A stretch of 64,000 nt of DNA from Sphingomonas lenta (GTDB lineage: Bacteria > Pseudomonadota > Alphaproteobacteria > Sphingomonadales > Sphingomonadaceae). The translations under genes were made by a program, and so were the position numbers. Positions 47,611 to 56,514 of the stretch are shown here, piece by piece. Position 1 is the first letter of the stretch. Each line of letters starts with the position of its first letter. Under the pieces are notes generated by a model. That model saw nothing but the letters and a program-made list of their open reading frames with translations. It was not told the DNA's origin and did no database searches. The stretch spans positions 248,001 through 312,000 of the forward strand of contig NZ_NSLI01000001.1 of the NCBI RefSeq assembly GCF_002288825.1, read 5' to 3'.

Positions 47611-48344
47611 TGCCTATCCGTATCCAGCCGGTCCTCGCCGAGGCCTGGGCGCTGTTCCGGCGGGACCGGGACTGGCTGCTCGCGGTCGCCGGGCCGTTCC
47701 TCTTCCTCCCGTCCTTCGCGCTGGCGCTGTTCGTGCCGGCCTGGCCCGCCGCGCCGGACGGGGCGGGCCAGGCGCGCGACGCCCGCCTGCTCGCCTGGGC
47801 GGACGGGTTCACGGCCTGGGCGGGCGAGCACGGCGTCTGGTACGTGTTGGCCTATCTGGTCACCGCCTTCGGGACCGCCGCGCTCTACGCCGCCTATCTC
47901 GACCGCGCGTCCGACAGCGTCCGCGACGCGCTGGGCCGGGCGGGCGCGCTGCTGCCGCGCTACCTGTTCGCCGCCATCCTGGTCGCGATCCCGGTGGGCG
48001 CGGGGCTGTTCCTCTGGATCCTGCCCGGCGTCTACCTGATGGGACGCACCATGCTCACCGGCCCCGCGCTGCTTGCCGAGCGGCCGATCGCGGCGGCGAC
48101 GGCGGTGGCCCGCTCCTTCTCGCTGACCAGCGGGGCGGGACTGCCGCTGATGGCGCTGGCAGCGATCACCATGCTGGTCGGCGTAGTCGCGGGTCAGCCC
48201 TTCCTGGCGCTCAAGGACACGGCGGGCGCGAGCCCGCTGACGGTAGCGATCGGCGCCGCCGGGGTGGCGGGCGTGTCGATGCTGACCGGCCTGGCGCAGG
48301 CACTAATCGCCGTCAGCGCCTATCGACGGCTCGTCGCCAGATAG
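47610..48344 (+). CDS. Multi-pass membrane protein, partner of the previous gene
   Basis: This 244-residue protein has about six hydrophobic helices and a soluble N-terminal part (IRIQPVLAEAWALFRRDRDW). Its layout is similar to its neighbour, so the two may be distant paralogues. It starts at ATG 47610, overlapping the preceding stop by one base. Its 3' end overlaps the GNAT gene on the other strand by 25 bp. Confidence 0.68.
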   Translation: MPIRIQPVLAEAWALFRRDRDWLLAVAGPFLFLPSFALALFVPAWPAAPDGAGQARDARLLAWADGFTAWAGEHGVWYVLAYLVTAFGTAALYAAYLDRASDSVRDALGRAGALLPRYLFAAILVAIPVGAGLFLWILPGVYLMGRTMLTGPALLAERPIAAATAVARSFSLTSGAGLPLMALAAITMLVGVVAGQPFLALKDTAGASPLTVAIGAAGVAGVSMLTGLAQALIAVSAYRRLVAR

Positions 48345-48874
48345 GGGATCTGCGGAGCCGCGTCCTCCGGCAGCACGCCCAGCGCGCGCGGGTCGGGGAA
48401 GGTCTCGAGCGTCCGGCTCACGGGCGTGAAGCCCTGCGCGCGATAGAAGCCGAGCGCCTTGGGGTGGTCCAGCGTGCAGGTATGCAGCCAGACGCGCTCG
48501 GTTCCCGACCGCCAGGCGAGCTGGAGCGCGTGCGCCATCAGCCAGCGTCCGTGAGCCTGGCCGGCGAGCTCGGGTACGAGGCCGAAATAGGACAGCTCGG
48601 TCGCGCGCTCGCGGCGGAAGTCGAGCTCAAGGAAGCCGACCTCCACGCCCGCGCGGTCCTCGACGGCGTACACCTCGACGGCGGGGTCGTGGATGATCGA
48701 CAGCAGCCGCGACTCGTCCATCAGCAGCCGCGAATACCAGAGCCAGGGCTCGCCGACGCGCCGGAACAGCGCGCGGTACTTGTTCGCGTCCGGCGTGCGC
48801 CAGCGGACGAGGCGAAGCGGGGAGGGCGGTAGCGGACACAGCGGCGAGCGCTCCCGCATCTCCAGCGTGGTCAC
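48320..48874 (-). CDS. GNAT family acetyltransferase
   Basis: This 184-residue GNAT enzyme has the acetyl-CoA pattern LVPELAGQAHGRWLMAHALQ and a final ALGFYRAQGFTPVSRTLE. The start is uncertain: GTG 48874 was chosen over ATG 48859. It follows hemF on the same strand after about 32 bp and could be co-transcribed. Substrate is unknown. Confidence 0.83.
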   Translation of the reverse strand: MTTLEMRERSPLCPLPPSPLRLVRWRTPDANKYRALFRRVGEPWLWYSRLLMDESRLLSIIHDPAVEVYAVEDRAGVEVGFLELDFRRERATELSYFGLVPELAGQAHGRWLMAHALQLAWRSGTERVWLHTCTLDHPKALGFYRAQGFTPVSRTLETFPDPRALGVLPEDAAPQIPYLATSRR

Positions 48875-48906
48875 GACGGTCGCGACCTCGTCCGAAGGAA
48901 CGGGCG

Positions 48907-49761
48907 TCAGTCCCACGTCGCGACCGGCGGCAAGCTCATGAGGATCGCGTCGATATTGCCGCCCGTCTTGAGCCCGAACAGCGTACCCCGATCGTAGACG
49001 AGGTTGAACTCGGCGTAGCGCCCACGCCATGCGCGCTGCGTCGCTAGGTCGGCGTCGGTGAAGGGCGTGTGCATACGCCGGCGGACGATGCGGGGGTAGG
49101 CATTCAGGAATGCCTCGCCCACGTCGCGCGTGAAGGCGAAGTTCGCGTCGAAATCGCCTTCCAGGTGGTCGTAGAAGATGCCGCCGACGCCGCGGTGCAC
49201 GCCGCGGTGGGGGATGTAGAAATACTCGTCCGCCCACTTCTTGAACCGCGGATAGTGCTCCGGGTCGTGCCGGTCGCACGCGGCGCGCAGGGTGTGGTGG
49301 AAGTCGGCCGTGTCCTCCTCGATCGGCAGCGGTGGGTTGAGATCGGCGCCGCCGCCGAACCAGCGCTTGGTGGTGACCAAGAAGCGCGTGTTCATGTGCA
49401 CGGCGGGCACGTGCGGGTTGGCCATGTGCGCGACCAGGCTGATGCCGGTGGCGAAGAAGCGCGGGTCGTCGCCCGCACCGTGGATCGTGCGGCCGAACTC
49501 GCCCTCGAACGTGCCGGCCACCGTCGAGACGTTGACGCCCACCTTCTCGAACACGCGGCCCTTCATCACGCCGCGCACCCCGCCGCCGCCCGGCCCGCCG
49601 CTCGGGTCGACGCGGTCCCAGGCGACGTATTCGAACCGCGCGTCGGAACCGGCCTCTCGCTCGATAGCCTCGAACTCGGCGCAGATGCGGTCGCGGAGCG
49701 ACTCGAACCAGGTGCGGGCGGCTTGCTGCTCGGCGTCGAGCGGAGCGGGAAGGGGGGACAT
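48907..49761 (-). CDS. hemF: Aerobic coproporphyrinogen III oxidase
   Basis: HemF (284 residues) converts coproporphyrinogen III to protoporphyrinogen IX with oxygen in heme synthesis. NPHVPAVHMNTRF, WFGGGADLNP and the C-terminal RGTLFGLKTGG are intact. It is followed by a GNAT gene. An oxygen-linked heme enzyme suits an aerobic life style. Confidence 0.96.
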   Translation of the reverse strand: MSPLPAPLDAEQQAARTWFESLRDRICAEFEAIEREAGSDARFEYVAWDRVDPSGGPGGGGVRGVMKGRVFEKVGVNVSTVAGTFEGEFGRTIHGAGDDPRFFATGISLVAHMANPHVPAVHMNTRFLVTTKRWFGGGADLNPPLPIEEDTADFHHTLRAACDRHDPEHYPRFKKWADEYFYIPHRGVHRGVGGIFYDHLEGDFDANFAFTRDVGEAFLNAYPRIVRRRMHTPFTDADLATQRAWRGRYAEFNLVYDRGTLFGLKTGGNIDAILMSLPPVATWD

Positions 49762-49772
49762 GATCTCCTCCT

Positions 49773-49852
49773 GCCGTTCGTTTCGAGCGAAGTCGAGAAA
49801 CGGATGCGGGTGCTCCGCTTACCGTGTCTCGACTGGGCTCGACACGAACGGT
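49773..49852. repeat. Dispersed palindromic repeat, family C, overlapping trmL
   Basis: Left arm from 49773 and right arm 49822-49851 are inverted, with CCGTTCGT and ACGAACGG ends. The right arm lies inside the trmL coding sequence and encodes its last ten residues. Other copies are at 42094 and 55086. Confidence 0.8.
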
Positions 49853-50292
49853 TTTGGGTGAACCTGCCGCAGCATCTCGCCCAGCACCATCGCGCCCGCG
49901 ACCGCTACGTTGAGCGAGCGCATACCCGGCCGCATCGGGATCGCGACGCGCAGGCCCGCTGCGGCGTGGACGTGGTCGGGGGCGCCGCGTCCCTCTGACC
50001 CCAACAGCAGCACGTCGCCTGCCTCGAACCGCGCGTCCCACAGCCCGACCGCGCCGCGCGTCGTCGCGAGCACCAAACGTCCCGGCGTCGCCGTGCGGAA
50101 CGCGTTCCAGTCCTCGTGCCGACGCACCTCTACGGCGTCCGCGTAGTCCATCCCTGACCGGCGGAGCGCGGCCGTGCCCCAGGGGAAGCCCATCGGCTCG
50201 ATCAGGTCGACGGGCACGCCGAAGCACGCCGCCGTGCGAAGGATCGTGCCCACATTCCCGGCGATGTCCGGCTCGAACAGGGCCACACGCAT
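49819..50292 (-). CDS. trmL: tRNA (cytidine/uridine-2'-O-)-methyltransferase
   Basis: TrmL (157 residues) methylates the 2'-O of residue 34 in certain leucine tRNAs. It is a small SPOUT enzyme with EPDIAGNVGTILRTA at the start, LLLGSEGRGAP and IPMRPGMRSLNVAVAGAMVL near the end. The C-terminus (PFVSSPVETR) is coded by a repeat arm. The homologous region ends soon after GEMLRQ. It is divergent from petA. Confidence 0.93.
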   Translation of the reverse strand: MRVALFEPDIAGNVGTILRTAACFGVPVDLIEPMGFPWGTAALRRSGMDYADAVEVRRHEDWNAFRTATPGRLVLATTRGAVGLWDARFEAGDVLLLGSEGRGAPDHVHAAAGLRVAIPMRPGMRSLNVAVAGAMVLGEMLRQVHPKPFVSSPVETR

Positions 50293-50333
50293 CGCGGTGC
50301 GTTAACCCAGCATGACGGCGCGGTAAATTGGAG

Positions 50334-50363
50334 TTGGCAAAGGCGGCTGGCCGTGGCTATCAG
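50334..50363 (+). promoter_or_regulatory. Promoter candidate for the petABC operon
   Basis: TTGGCA at 50334-50339 and TATCAG at 50358-50363 are spaced by 18 bases. The motif is plausible but weak, 94 bases before the petA start. Confidence 0.35.
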
Positions 50364-50456
50364 GCCGGCCGAGACGGCCCGTTCGGAAAACGCGCCGACC
50401 ACCTTCCATGCGCGAGGTCATGCCCGCGCCACGCAGAGACAGTTCAAGGGTGTTGA

Positions 50457-51044
50457 ATGGCGACTGTTGAAGACCAGCTTCCCCCAGGCGAGTCGCCGGT
50501 GATGGCGGCGGAGGGCGAGCTGCCCGATCCGCGCCGCCGCGACTTCATCAACGTCGCCGCCGTCGCCTTTGCCGGCGTAGGCGCGGTCGCCATCGTGTTC
50601 CCGCTGGTCAACCAGATGGCGCCCGCCGCGGACGTGCTCGCCGAGTCCACCACCGAGGTCGACATTTCCGCGATCGAGCCGGGCCAGGCGATCAAGACAC
50701 AGTTCCGCAAGCAGCCGCTCTTCGTCCGCCACCTGACGCCGCAGGAGATCCAGGCCGCCAACGCGACGCCGATCGGCGACCTGCGCGACAAGCAGACGCT
50801 GGCCGAGCGCACCAAGGAGGGCAAGAACCAGTGGCTCGTGACCCTGGGCGTCTGCACGCACCTGGGCTGCGTGCCGCTAGGCGCGGGCGAGGGCGAGAAC
50901 AAGGGGCCGTATGGCGGCTATTTCTGCCCGTGCCACGGTTCCGCCTACGACACGGCGGGCCGCATCCGCTCCGGCCCCGCGCCGACCAATCTCCAGGTTC
51001 CCGAGTACGTCTTCAGTTCCGACACCGTGATCACGGTGGGTTGA
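50457..51044 (+). CDS. petA: Rieske iron-sulfur subunit of the bc1 complex
   Basis: This 195-residue subunit of ubiquinol-cytochrome c reductase carries the 2Fe-2S cluster through C133-T-H135-L-G-C138 and C157-P-C159-H160-G-S. An N-terminal twin-arginine motif RRRDFIN precedes its membrane anchor, as in exported Rieske proteins. It is first in petABC, 11 bp before petB. Confidence 0.96.
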   Translation: MATVEDQLPPGESPVMAAEGELPDPRRRDFINVAAVAFAGVGAVAIVFPLVNQMAPAADVLAESTTEVDISAIEPGQAIKTQFRKQPLFVRHLTPQEIQAANATPIGDLRDKQTLAERTKEGKNQWLVTLGVCTHLGCVPLGAGEGENKGPYGGYFCPCHGSAYDTAGRIRSGPAPTNLQVPEYVFSSDTVITVG

Positions 51045-51055
51045 GGTAACACGCC

Positions 51056-52340
51056 ATGAGCTTCCCCTGGGCCAAGCAGTACGAGCCTAAGCACCCCCTG
51101 ATGCGGTACTTCGACGAGAAGCTACCGCTGCCGCGCATGGTCTACAACGCGATCGGCGCAGGCTATCCGGTGCCGCGCAACCTCAATTATTTCTGGAACT
51201 TCGGCGTGCTCGCGGGCGCGGCGCTGCTCATCCAGATCGTGACGGGCGTGACGCTGGCGATGAACTACGCCGCGAACGGCCTGATTGCGTTCGACTCGGT
51301 GGAGCGTATCATGCGCGACGTGCCGGGCGGCTGGTTCCTCCGCTACGCGCACGCCAACGGCGCGTCGATGTTCCTGGCGGTCGTCTACATCCATATCGGC
51401 CGCGGCCTCTATTACGGGTCGTATAAGGCGCCGCGCGAGATGGTGTGGCTCTTGGGCGTAGTCATCTTCCTGCTCATGATGGCGACCGCGTTCATGGGTT
51501 ATGTGCTTCCCTGGGGTCAGATGAGCTTCTGGGGGGGCGCAGGTCATCACCGGCTTCTTCTCGGCGATTCCCGGCGTGGGCGAGACGCTGCGCGTGTTCC
51601 TGCTGGGCGGCTACGCGCCAGACAACGCCGCGCTCAACCGCTTCTACTCGCTCCACTATCTCCTGCCGTTCGTGACGGCGGGCGTGGTGATCCTGAAGAT
51701 CTGGGCGCTGCACATTCCCGGCAGCTCCAACCCGACGGGCGTCGAGGTGAAGGGGCCGCAGGACACCGTACCGTTCCACCCGTACTACACCGCCAAGGAC
51801 GGCGTGGGCCTGGGCGTGTTCCTGCTGATCTTCGCGCTCCTGATCTTCTTCTCGCCGAACCTGCTGGGCCACCCGGACAACTACATCCCGGCCAACCCGC
51901 TCTCGACGCCGGCGCACATCGTGCCCGAATGGTACTTCCTGCCCTTCTACGCCATCCTGAAGTCGTTCACCGTCGACTTCATCCTGGACGCGAAGCTGTG
52001 GGGCGTGCTGGCGATGTTCGGCTCGATCCTGCTGCTCTTCTTCCTGCCCTGGATCGACACGAGCCCCGTGCGCTCCGCCAACTTCCGGCCTGCGTACAAG
52101 TGGTTCTTCTGGATCCTGATCATCGACGTGCTCGTGCTGGGCTATGTCGGCGGCGCGGAGGCGATCCCGTTCAACATCATCCTGGGGCAGATCGCGACGG
52201 CCTACTACTTCGCGCACTTCCTCATCATCCTGCCGATCGTGTCGCGCCTGGAGCGTCCGCGCCCCATGCCCAACTCGATCACCGAAGCGGTGCTCGCCCG
52301 CCACGGCGGCACCAGCCCCGCCAAGACGGCGATGGCCTGA
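51056..52340 (+). CDS. petB: Cytochrome b of the bc1 complex, with an apparent +1 frameshift
   Basis: Cytochrome b is the heme-bearing membrane core that oxidises ubiquinol. The N-terminal part reads normally to MSFWG at about 51532. A run of seven G at 51531-51537 then shifts the frame. Removing one G gives continuous [17 protein letters not shown] and restores the rest to 52340, for about 427 residues. The PEWYF motif and later helices are normal in the second frame. A sequencing or assembly error is more likely than a true mutation. Confidence 0.9.
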
Positions 52341-52368
52341 AGCTCCCGATCAAGGACGACTAGAGAAC

Positions 52369-53211
52369 ATGGTACGTAAGATCGCCTTCCTGATCGGGCT
52401 CGGCTTCGTGGGCGTGCTCCTGATCGCGCTGATCGGGACCGTCGTCGAAGCGGTGCGCAACCCGCAGCCCGAGACGGCGGAGCACGAGTTCCACCTCGAG
52501 CCGCGGCCGGCCGGCTTCTCGTTCGAGGGCGTGTTCGGCCGCTGGGATCGCGCGCAGCTGCAGCGCGGGTTCCAGGTGTACAAGGAGGTGTGCGCGGGCT
52601 GCCACTCGATGCGCCTCGTGTCGTTCCGCCACCTGGAGCAGCTCGGCTACAACGAGGCCGAGGTGAAGGCGATCGCCACCCAGTGGCAGGTCGAGCAGCC
52701 GTCGGTGAACGCGGAGACGGGCGAGCCCGCGACGCGCAAGAACATCCCGTCCGACCGCATCCCCTCGCCCTATCCGAACGAGGTCGCCGCCCGCGCCGCG
52801 AACAACAACGCGGTGCCGCCCGACCTGTCGCTGATGGTCAAGGCGCGCGACGACGGCGCCGACTATGTCTACTCGCTGCTGACGGGGTACCGCCCGCAGC
52901 CGGCCGAGCTGCTCAAGAAGTTCCCGGACCTGAAGACGCCGCAGGGGCTGCACTACAACCCGTACTTCCCCAACCTCAACATCGCCATGCCGCCGCCCAT
53001 CACCTCGAATGGGCAGGTGACCTACTCGGATGGCACGCCTGCGACGGTGGACCAGATGTCGAAGGACGTGTCCGCGTTCCTGACCTGGGCCGCCGAGCCG
53101 AACCTCGAGCGCCGCCACGCGGCGGGCCTGGCGAGCGTGCTCTTCATCCTGATCTTCTGCTTCCTGGCCTATGGCGCGTACAAGAACGTCTGGGCGGGGG
53201 TGAAGCACTAG
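52369..53211 (+). CDS. petC: Cytochrome c1 of the bc1 complex
   Basis: This 280-residue subunit passes electrons from the Rieske protein to soluble cytochrome c. C75-A-G-C78-H79 is the covalent heme site, and NIAMPPP (about 206) holds the Met ligand. An N-terminal helix may be a signal and the C-terminal helix an anchor. ATG 52369 starts 29 bp after the petB stop. Confidence 0.95.
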   Translation: MVRKIAFLIGLGFVGVLLIALIGTVVEAVRNPQPETAEHEFHLEPRPAGFSFEGVFGRWDRAQLQRGFQVYKEVCAGCHSMRLVSFRHLEQLGYNEAEVKAIATQWQVEQPSVNAETGEPATRKNIPSDRIPSPYPNEVAARAANNNAVPPDLSLMVKARDDGADYVYSLLTGYRPQPAELLKKFPDLKTPQGLHYNPYFPNLNIAMPPPITSNGQVTYSDGTPATVDQMSKDVSAFLTWAAEPNLERRHAAGLASVLFILIFCFLAYGAYKNVWAGVKH

Positions 53212-53219
53212 GCAGGCGG

Positions 53220-53246
53220 CCTCGGCTTAGCGCAGCTGAGCCGAGG
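53220..53246 (+). terminator. Stem-loop after petC
   Basis: CCTCGGCT at 53220-53227 pairs with AGCCGAGG at 53239-53246. No T-tract follows, so the terminator role is uncertain. Confidence 0.35.
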
Positions 53247-53324
53247 ACTCGCCACGGCGGCCGGCGGGGCCGCGTAGCGGTCACGTCTGACGGCGTGACG
53301 TACACCGGACGACGGGAGGAAGGC

Positions 53325-53855
53325 ATGAACGACGACCTCGCCTCCCTCATCCGCACCATCCCCGACTTCCCCAAGCCGGGCATTCAATTCCGCGACATCA
53401 CCACGCTGCTTCTCGACCCCGACGGCCTCGCGACCGCCGTCCGGCGCATGGTCGACGCGACCCGTGGGCCCGTCGACCTCGTCGCCGGCATCGAGGCGCG
53501 CGGCTTCCTGTTCGCCGCCGCGCTCGCCGTGCCGCTCCGCGCGGGCGTGCTGCTCATCCGCAAGGACGGCAAGCTGCCCGGCGCGACGATCGCCGAAGAG
53601 TACGCGCTCGAATATGGCGAGGATCGCATCGCCATGCACGCCGATGCCTGCGCGCCCGGCGCGCGCGTGCTGCTGATCGACGACCTGATCGCCACCGGCG
53701 GCACCGCACGCGCCGCCGTGCGCCTGCTCCGCCGCGCGGGCGCGGAGGTGGGCCAAGCGCAGTTTCTGGTCGATCTGCCCGACCTGGGCGGCGCCGATGC
53801 GTTGCGCTCGGACGGCATCCAGGTCGACGCTCTGGTGTCGTTCCCCGGCCACTAG
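53325..53855 (+). CDS. apt: Adenine phosphoribosyltransferase
   Basis: Apt (176 residues) salvages adenine to AMP using PRPP. The PRPP-binding motif VLLIDDLIATGGTA and the start IRTIPDFPKPGIQFRDITTL are intact. ATG 53325 follows GGGAGGAAGG. It follows petC with a 113-bp gap and is likely a separate unit. Confidence 0.97.
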   Translation: MNDDLASLIRTIPDFPKPGIQFRDITTLLLDPDGLATAVRRMVDATRGPVDLVAGIEARGFLFAAALAVPLRAGVLLIRKDGKLPGATIAEEYALEYGEDRIAMHADACAPGARVLLIDDLIATGGTARAAVRLLRRAGAEVGQAQFLVDLPDLGGADALRSDGIQVDALVSFPGH

Positions 53856-53881
53856 GGAACCTGCGGCGAAGCGTGTACGTT
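53856..53881 (+). promoter_or_regulatory. EcfG-type (general stress) promoter candidate
   Basis: GGAAC at 53856-53860 and CGTT at 53878-53881 are 17 bases apart, as in the alphaproteobacterial EcfG consensus. It begins immediately after the apt stop, 57 bases before ATG 53939. Confidence 0.55.
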
Positions 53882-53938
53882 CCACGCTTGTTCACGGGCG
53901 CGTTTTCGACCCGTGTCCCTTTGCGGGAGTGTAAGATC

Positions 53939-54550
53939 ATGATCAAGCGGATCAAAGTCGCGTTGGGCGTCGTCGCCCTCGGACTAGGCGCGGGCGGCTG
54001 CGCTTACGGCGACTACGGCTATGGCGGCGTCGGGCTCGGCTACGGCGCGGGTTATTACGACGGCTACCCGGGTTACGGCTATTACGACGACGGCTTCTAC
54101 GGCGACTACGCCTATGGCGGCTTTCCGGGCTATTCAGGCTGGTACAACGGCTTCTTCTACCCCGGCTCCGGCGTGTACGTGTACGACCGCAACCGCCGGC
54201 CCTATCGCTGGAGCGACGACCAGCGCCGTTATTTCCAGAACCGCCGTAATTTCGCCGGCACGCGCCAGCTGGACCGCCGCAACTACGACTATCCCGGCGG
54301 CCGTCGCGAGTATCGCGAGGACCGGCGCGAGGTGCGCGAGAACTTCCGCGGCTTCCGCCAGGACCGTCGCGGCGACCTCCAGGCCTATCGCGCCGAGCGT
54401 CAGGCCAATCGCGACGCCTTCCGCGCGGGTACTATCACCCGCGATCAGTTCCGCGCCGAGCGCCAGGCCGACCGCCGCGCGTTCCGGCAGGAGCGGCGTC
54501 AGGACTTCCGTGGCTTGAGGCGGGAGAACCGGCGGGACATTCGGCGGTAA
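53939..54550 (+). CDS. Gly/Tyr-rich protein with Arg-rich C-terminus, exported
   Basis: This 203-residue protein has an N-terminal signal (VALGVVALGLGAGGC) that could be cleaved or lipidated at C21, although the lipobox is weak. The middle is Gly-Tyr-Asp rich (GYGYYDDGFYGDYAYGG) and the last half Arg-rich with RxxR repeats (YREDRREVRENFRGFRQDRR). I do not recognise a family. It may bind nucleic acid or polyanions at the cell surface. Its EcfG-like promoter suggests stress control. Confidence 0.68.
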   Translation: MIKRIKVALGVVALGLGAGGCAYGDYGYGGVGLGYGAGYYDGYPGYGYYDDGFYGDYAYGGFPGYSGWYNGFFYPGSGVYVYDRNRRPYRWSDDQRRYFQNRRNFAGTRQLDRRNYDYPGGRREYREDRREVRENFRGFRQDRRGDLQAYRAERQANRDAFRAGTITRDQFRAERQADRRAFRQERRQDFRGLRRENRRDIRR

Positions 54551-54630
54551 CGCTTCGCGCGACCGGCACGTGCGAACCGCGCCATAGGGCGCGGCTTCGC
54601 CGTGACCGGCGGCGTAAGTTTGCGACGCTG

Positions 54631-55077
54631 CTAGCCCGGCCGCGTCGCCGTCAGGTGCGTCGACACGAACGTCATCACCCGCTCGCCCGCCTGGTTGAAC
54701 ACCGTCATGCGGCTGCGCGAGATCCCCATCTCCGGCCGCGACTCCGACCGACGCTTGTCCAGCACCTCCGTCTCGCAGCTCAGCGTATCGCCCGGGTAGA
54801 CGGGCCGTAGCCAGCGCAGCTCGTCAATCCCCGGCGAGCCTAGGCCCGCCACCCGGTGCTCCCTCAGGTTCGCGACCACCATCGACATCGTCATCGCGCA
54901 GGTGTGCCAGCCGCTCGCCGACAGCCGCCCGAAATGCGTACGCGCCGCCTCCTCGTCGGAAAGATGGAAGGGCTGCGGGTCGTACTTGCCCGCGAACTCG
55001 ACCACCTCCTCGCGCGTGACCGGATACGCGCCGAAGCGCTGGACGGCCCCGACCTCGATGTCCTCCCAATAGAGCAT
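54631..55077 (-). CDS. MaoC family (hotdog) hydratase
   Basis: This 148-residue protein has YDPQPFHLSDEEAARTHFG, the MaoC/R-hydratase pattern with D and H of the active site. It probably hydrates or dehydrates an acyl-CoA. ATG 55077 is the likely start. A family C repeat lies upstream, and no further gene joins it. Confidence 0.88.
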   Translation of the reverse strand: MLYWEDIEVGAVQRFGAYPVTREEVVEFAGKYDPQPFHLSDEEAARTHFGRLSASGWHTCAMTMSMVVANLREHRVAGLGSPGIDELRWLRPVYPGDTLSCETEVLDKRRSESRPEMGISRSRMTVFNQAGERVMTFVSTHLTATRPG

Positions 55078-55085
55078 GCCACCAC

Positions 55086-55172
55086 CCCGTTCGTGCTGAG
55101 CTTGTCGAGGCACCGTCCTTCCTGCTGTCGGCGGCGGAAGTACAGCCCTTCGACGAGCTCAGCGCGAACGGG
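55086..55172. repeat. Dispersed palindromic repeat, family C
   Basis: The left arm CCCGTTCGTGCTGAGCTTGTC begins at 55086. The right arm, CCCTTCGACGAGCTCAGCGCGAACGGG in imperfect complement, ends at 55172. Its right arm provides the last three codons and stop of the ectonucleotide phosphodiesterase-like gene. Confidence 0.82.
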
Positions 55173-56448
55173 AGGTGGTGAGGGCGTCCTCGAACGGCGC
55201 GGCCGTCCCGTCCAGCCCCCGACCCGCCGGCAGCCCGATCAGCTCGCGCAGCAGCGGCGCGACCGACACGTTGTCGAACGGCTGGAGCTTCACGCCCGGC
55301 CGGAACGCCGGCCCGTTCGCTACGAACAACGCCCGCATCTCGGGCGCGTGCGGGTCGTAGCCGTGGTTGCCGCCCGCCATGGGCTTGGCCGGCGCGGTCT
55401 TGGCGAGCGTCCAGCCCATCTCGGCCAAGCAGAGGTAAGGCGGGATGCGCTGGTTGGTCCCGTAGCGGAAACGCGCCGGCATCTCGCCCTTGCGCCAGCA
55501 CTGCATGTGCGGGTGCGGCTTGAGCAGCGCGCGCTCGACCGCGCGCTCGCGGCCCGGCGCGGGGTAGAAGGTCGCGTACGGCCCGGCCTCGAACACGCGC
55601 GCGTCGGCGGCGGGCACGACCTTGTCGAGCGCCACCGTGCGCTCGGTCGAGGTGGCCGCCATACCGTGGTCGGACACGATCACCAGGTTCGCGGGCTGGC
55701 CCAGCGCGGCGAGCTCGGACAAGAGCCGCCCGATCGAGCGGTCCACCTCCGCGACGGCGTCCGTCGTCTCGCGCGCGGCGGGGCCGAACTGGTGCCCGGC
55801 CGTATCGACCGCCTCGAAGTAGAGGGTGAGAAAGCGCGCCCGCGTCGCCGCCGGCCGACGCAGAAGGTCGACGACCGCGTCGACGCGCTGCGCTTCGCTC
55901 ACCGGCTCGGCGTATTGCTGCCAAGACGAGGGCCGCGTACCGCCCGCAACCTTGTTCGGCCACTCGCCCGCGCGCGCGCCGCCCCAGCCTACGTTCGATC
56001 CCGGCCAAAAAATCGTGCCCGTGCGCACGCCGGCCTTCTCCGCCGTCACCCAGATCGGCTCGGCCGCGTTCCACCAGAACGGGTCGTCCGACGCCATGGT
56101 GAAGGTCTCGCCGGGCCGGGCGGGGTCCTCGAAGCTGTTCGCGACGATGCCGTGCCGGTCGGGCACCATGCCCGTCACCAGCGTCCAGTGGTTCGGGAAG
56201 GTTTTGGACGGGAAGCTCGGCCGCATCTCCCCCGTCGCGCCCTCTGCGGCGAGACGCGACAGGTTGGGGGTGACGCCGCGGTCGAGGTAGCTCAGGTGAA
56301 AGCCGTCGATCGAGACGAGGACCGTGATGGGCGCGCGCGCCTCCACCGCCACTTGCGGCGCGGGCGGAGCGGGACGCTGGACGACGGAGACGCACGCCGA
56401 CAGGCCGAGCGCCAGGGCGGGGAGGATGGGTGCGAAGCTGAAACGCAT
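55159..56448 (-). CDS. Ectonucleotide pyrophosphatase/phosphodiesterase-like lipoprotein
   Basis: This 429-residue protein has a lipoprotein signal ending LSAC. It belongs to the alkaline phosphatase superfamily, ENPP type. VLVSIDGFHLSYLD starts the fold, FPSKTFPNHWTLVTGM carries the nucleophile Thr, and VIVSDHGMA and GGNHGYDP hold metal ligands. It probably hydrolyses nucleotides or phosphodiesters at the cell surface. The last residues and stop are in a repeat arm. Confidence 0.9.
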   Translation of the reverse strand: MRFSFAPILPALALGLSACVSVVQRPAPPAPQVAVEARAPITVLVSIDGFHLSYLDRGVTPNLSRLAAEGATGEMRPSFPSKTFPNHWTLVTGMVPDRHGIVANSFEDPARPGETFTMASDDPFWWNAAEPIWVTAEKAGVRTGTIFWPGSNVGWGGARAGEWPNKVAGGTRPSSWQQYAEPVSEAQRVDAVVDLLRRPAATRARFLTLYFEAVDTAGHQFGPAARETTDAVAEVDRSIGRLLSELAALGQPANLVIVSDHGMAATSTERTVALDKVVPAADARVFEAGPYATFYPAPGRERAVERALLKPHPHMQCWRKGEMPARFRYGTNQRIPPYLCLAEMGWTLAKTAPAKPMAGGNHGYDPHAPEMRALFVANGPAFRPGVKLQPFDNVSVAPLLRELIGLPAGRGLDGTAAPFEDALTTSRSR

Positions 56449-56514
56449 GGGGCCGCCTTGACGAACGTAAGTGACGCGGGCGTGAATGATCGGACGCGCG
56501 GGGAGGGCGCGGCC

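Noticed and set aside
51056..52363. A 435-residue first-frame reading of petB
   Set aside because: After residue 159 it loses all similarity to cytochrome b. The correct reading needs a frame change.
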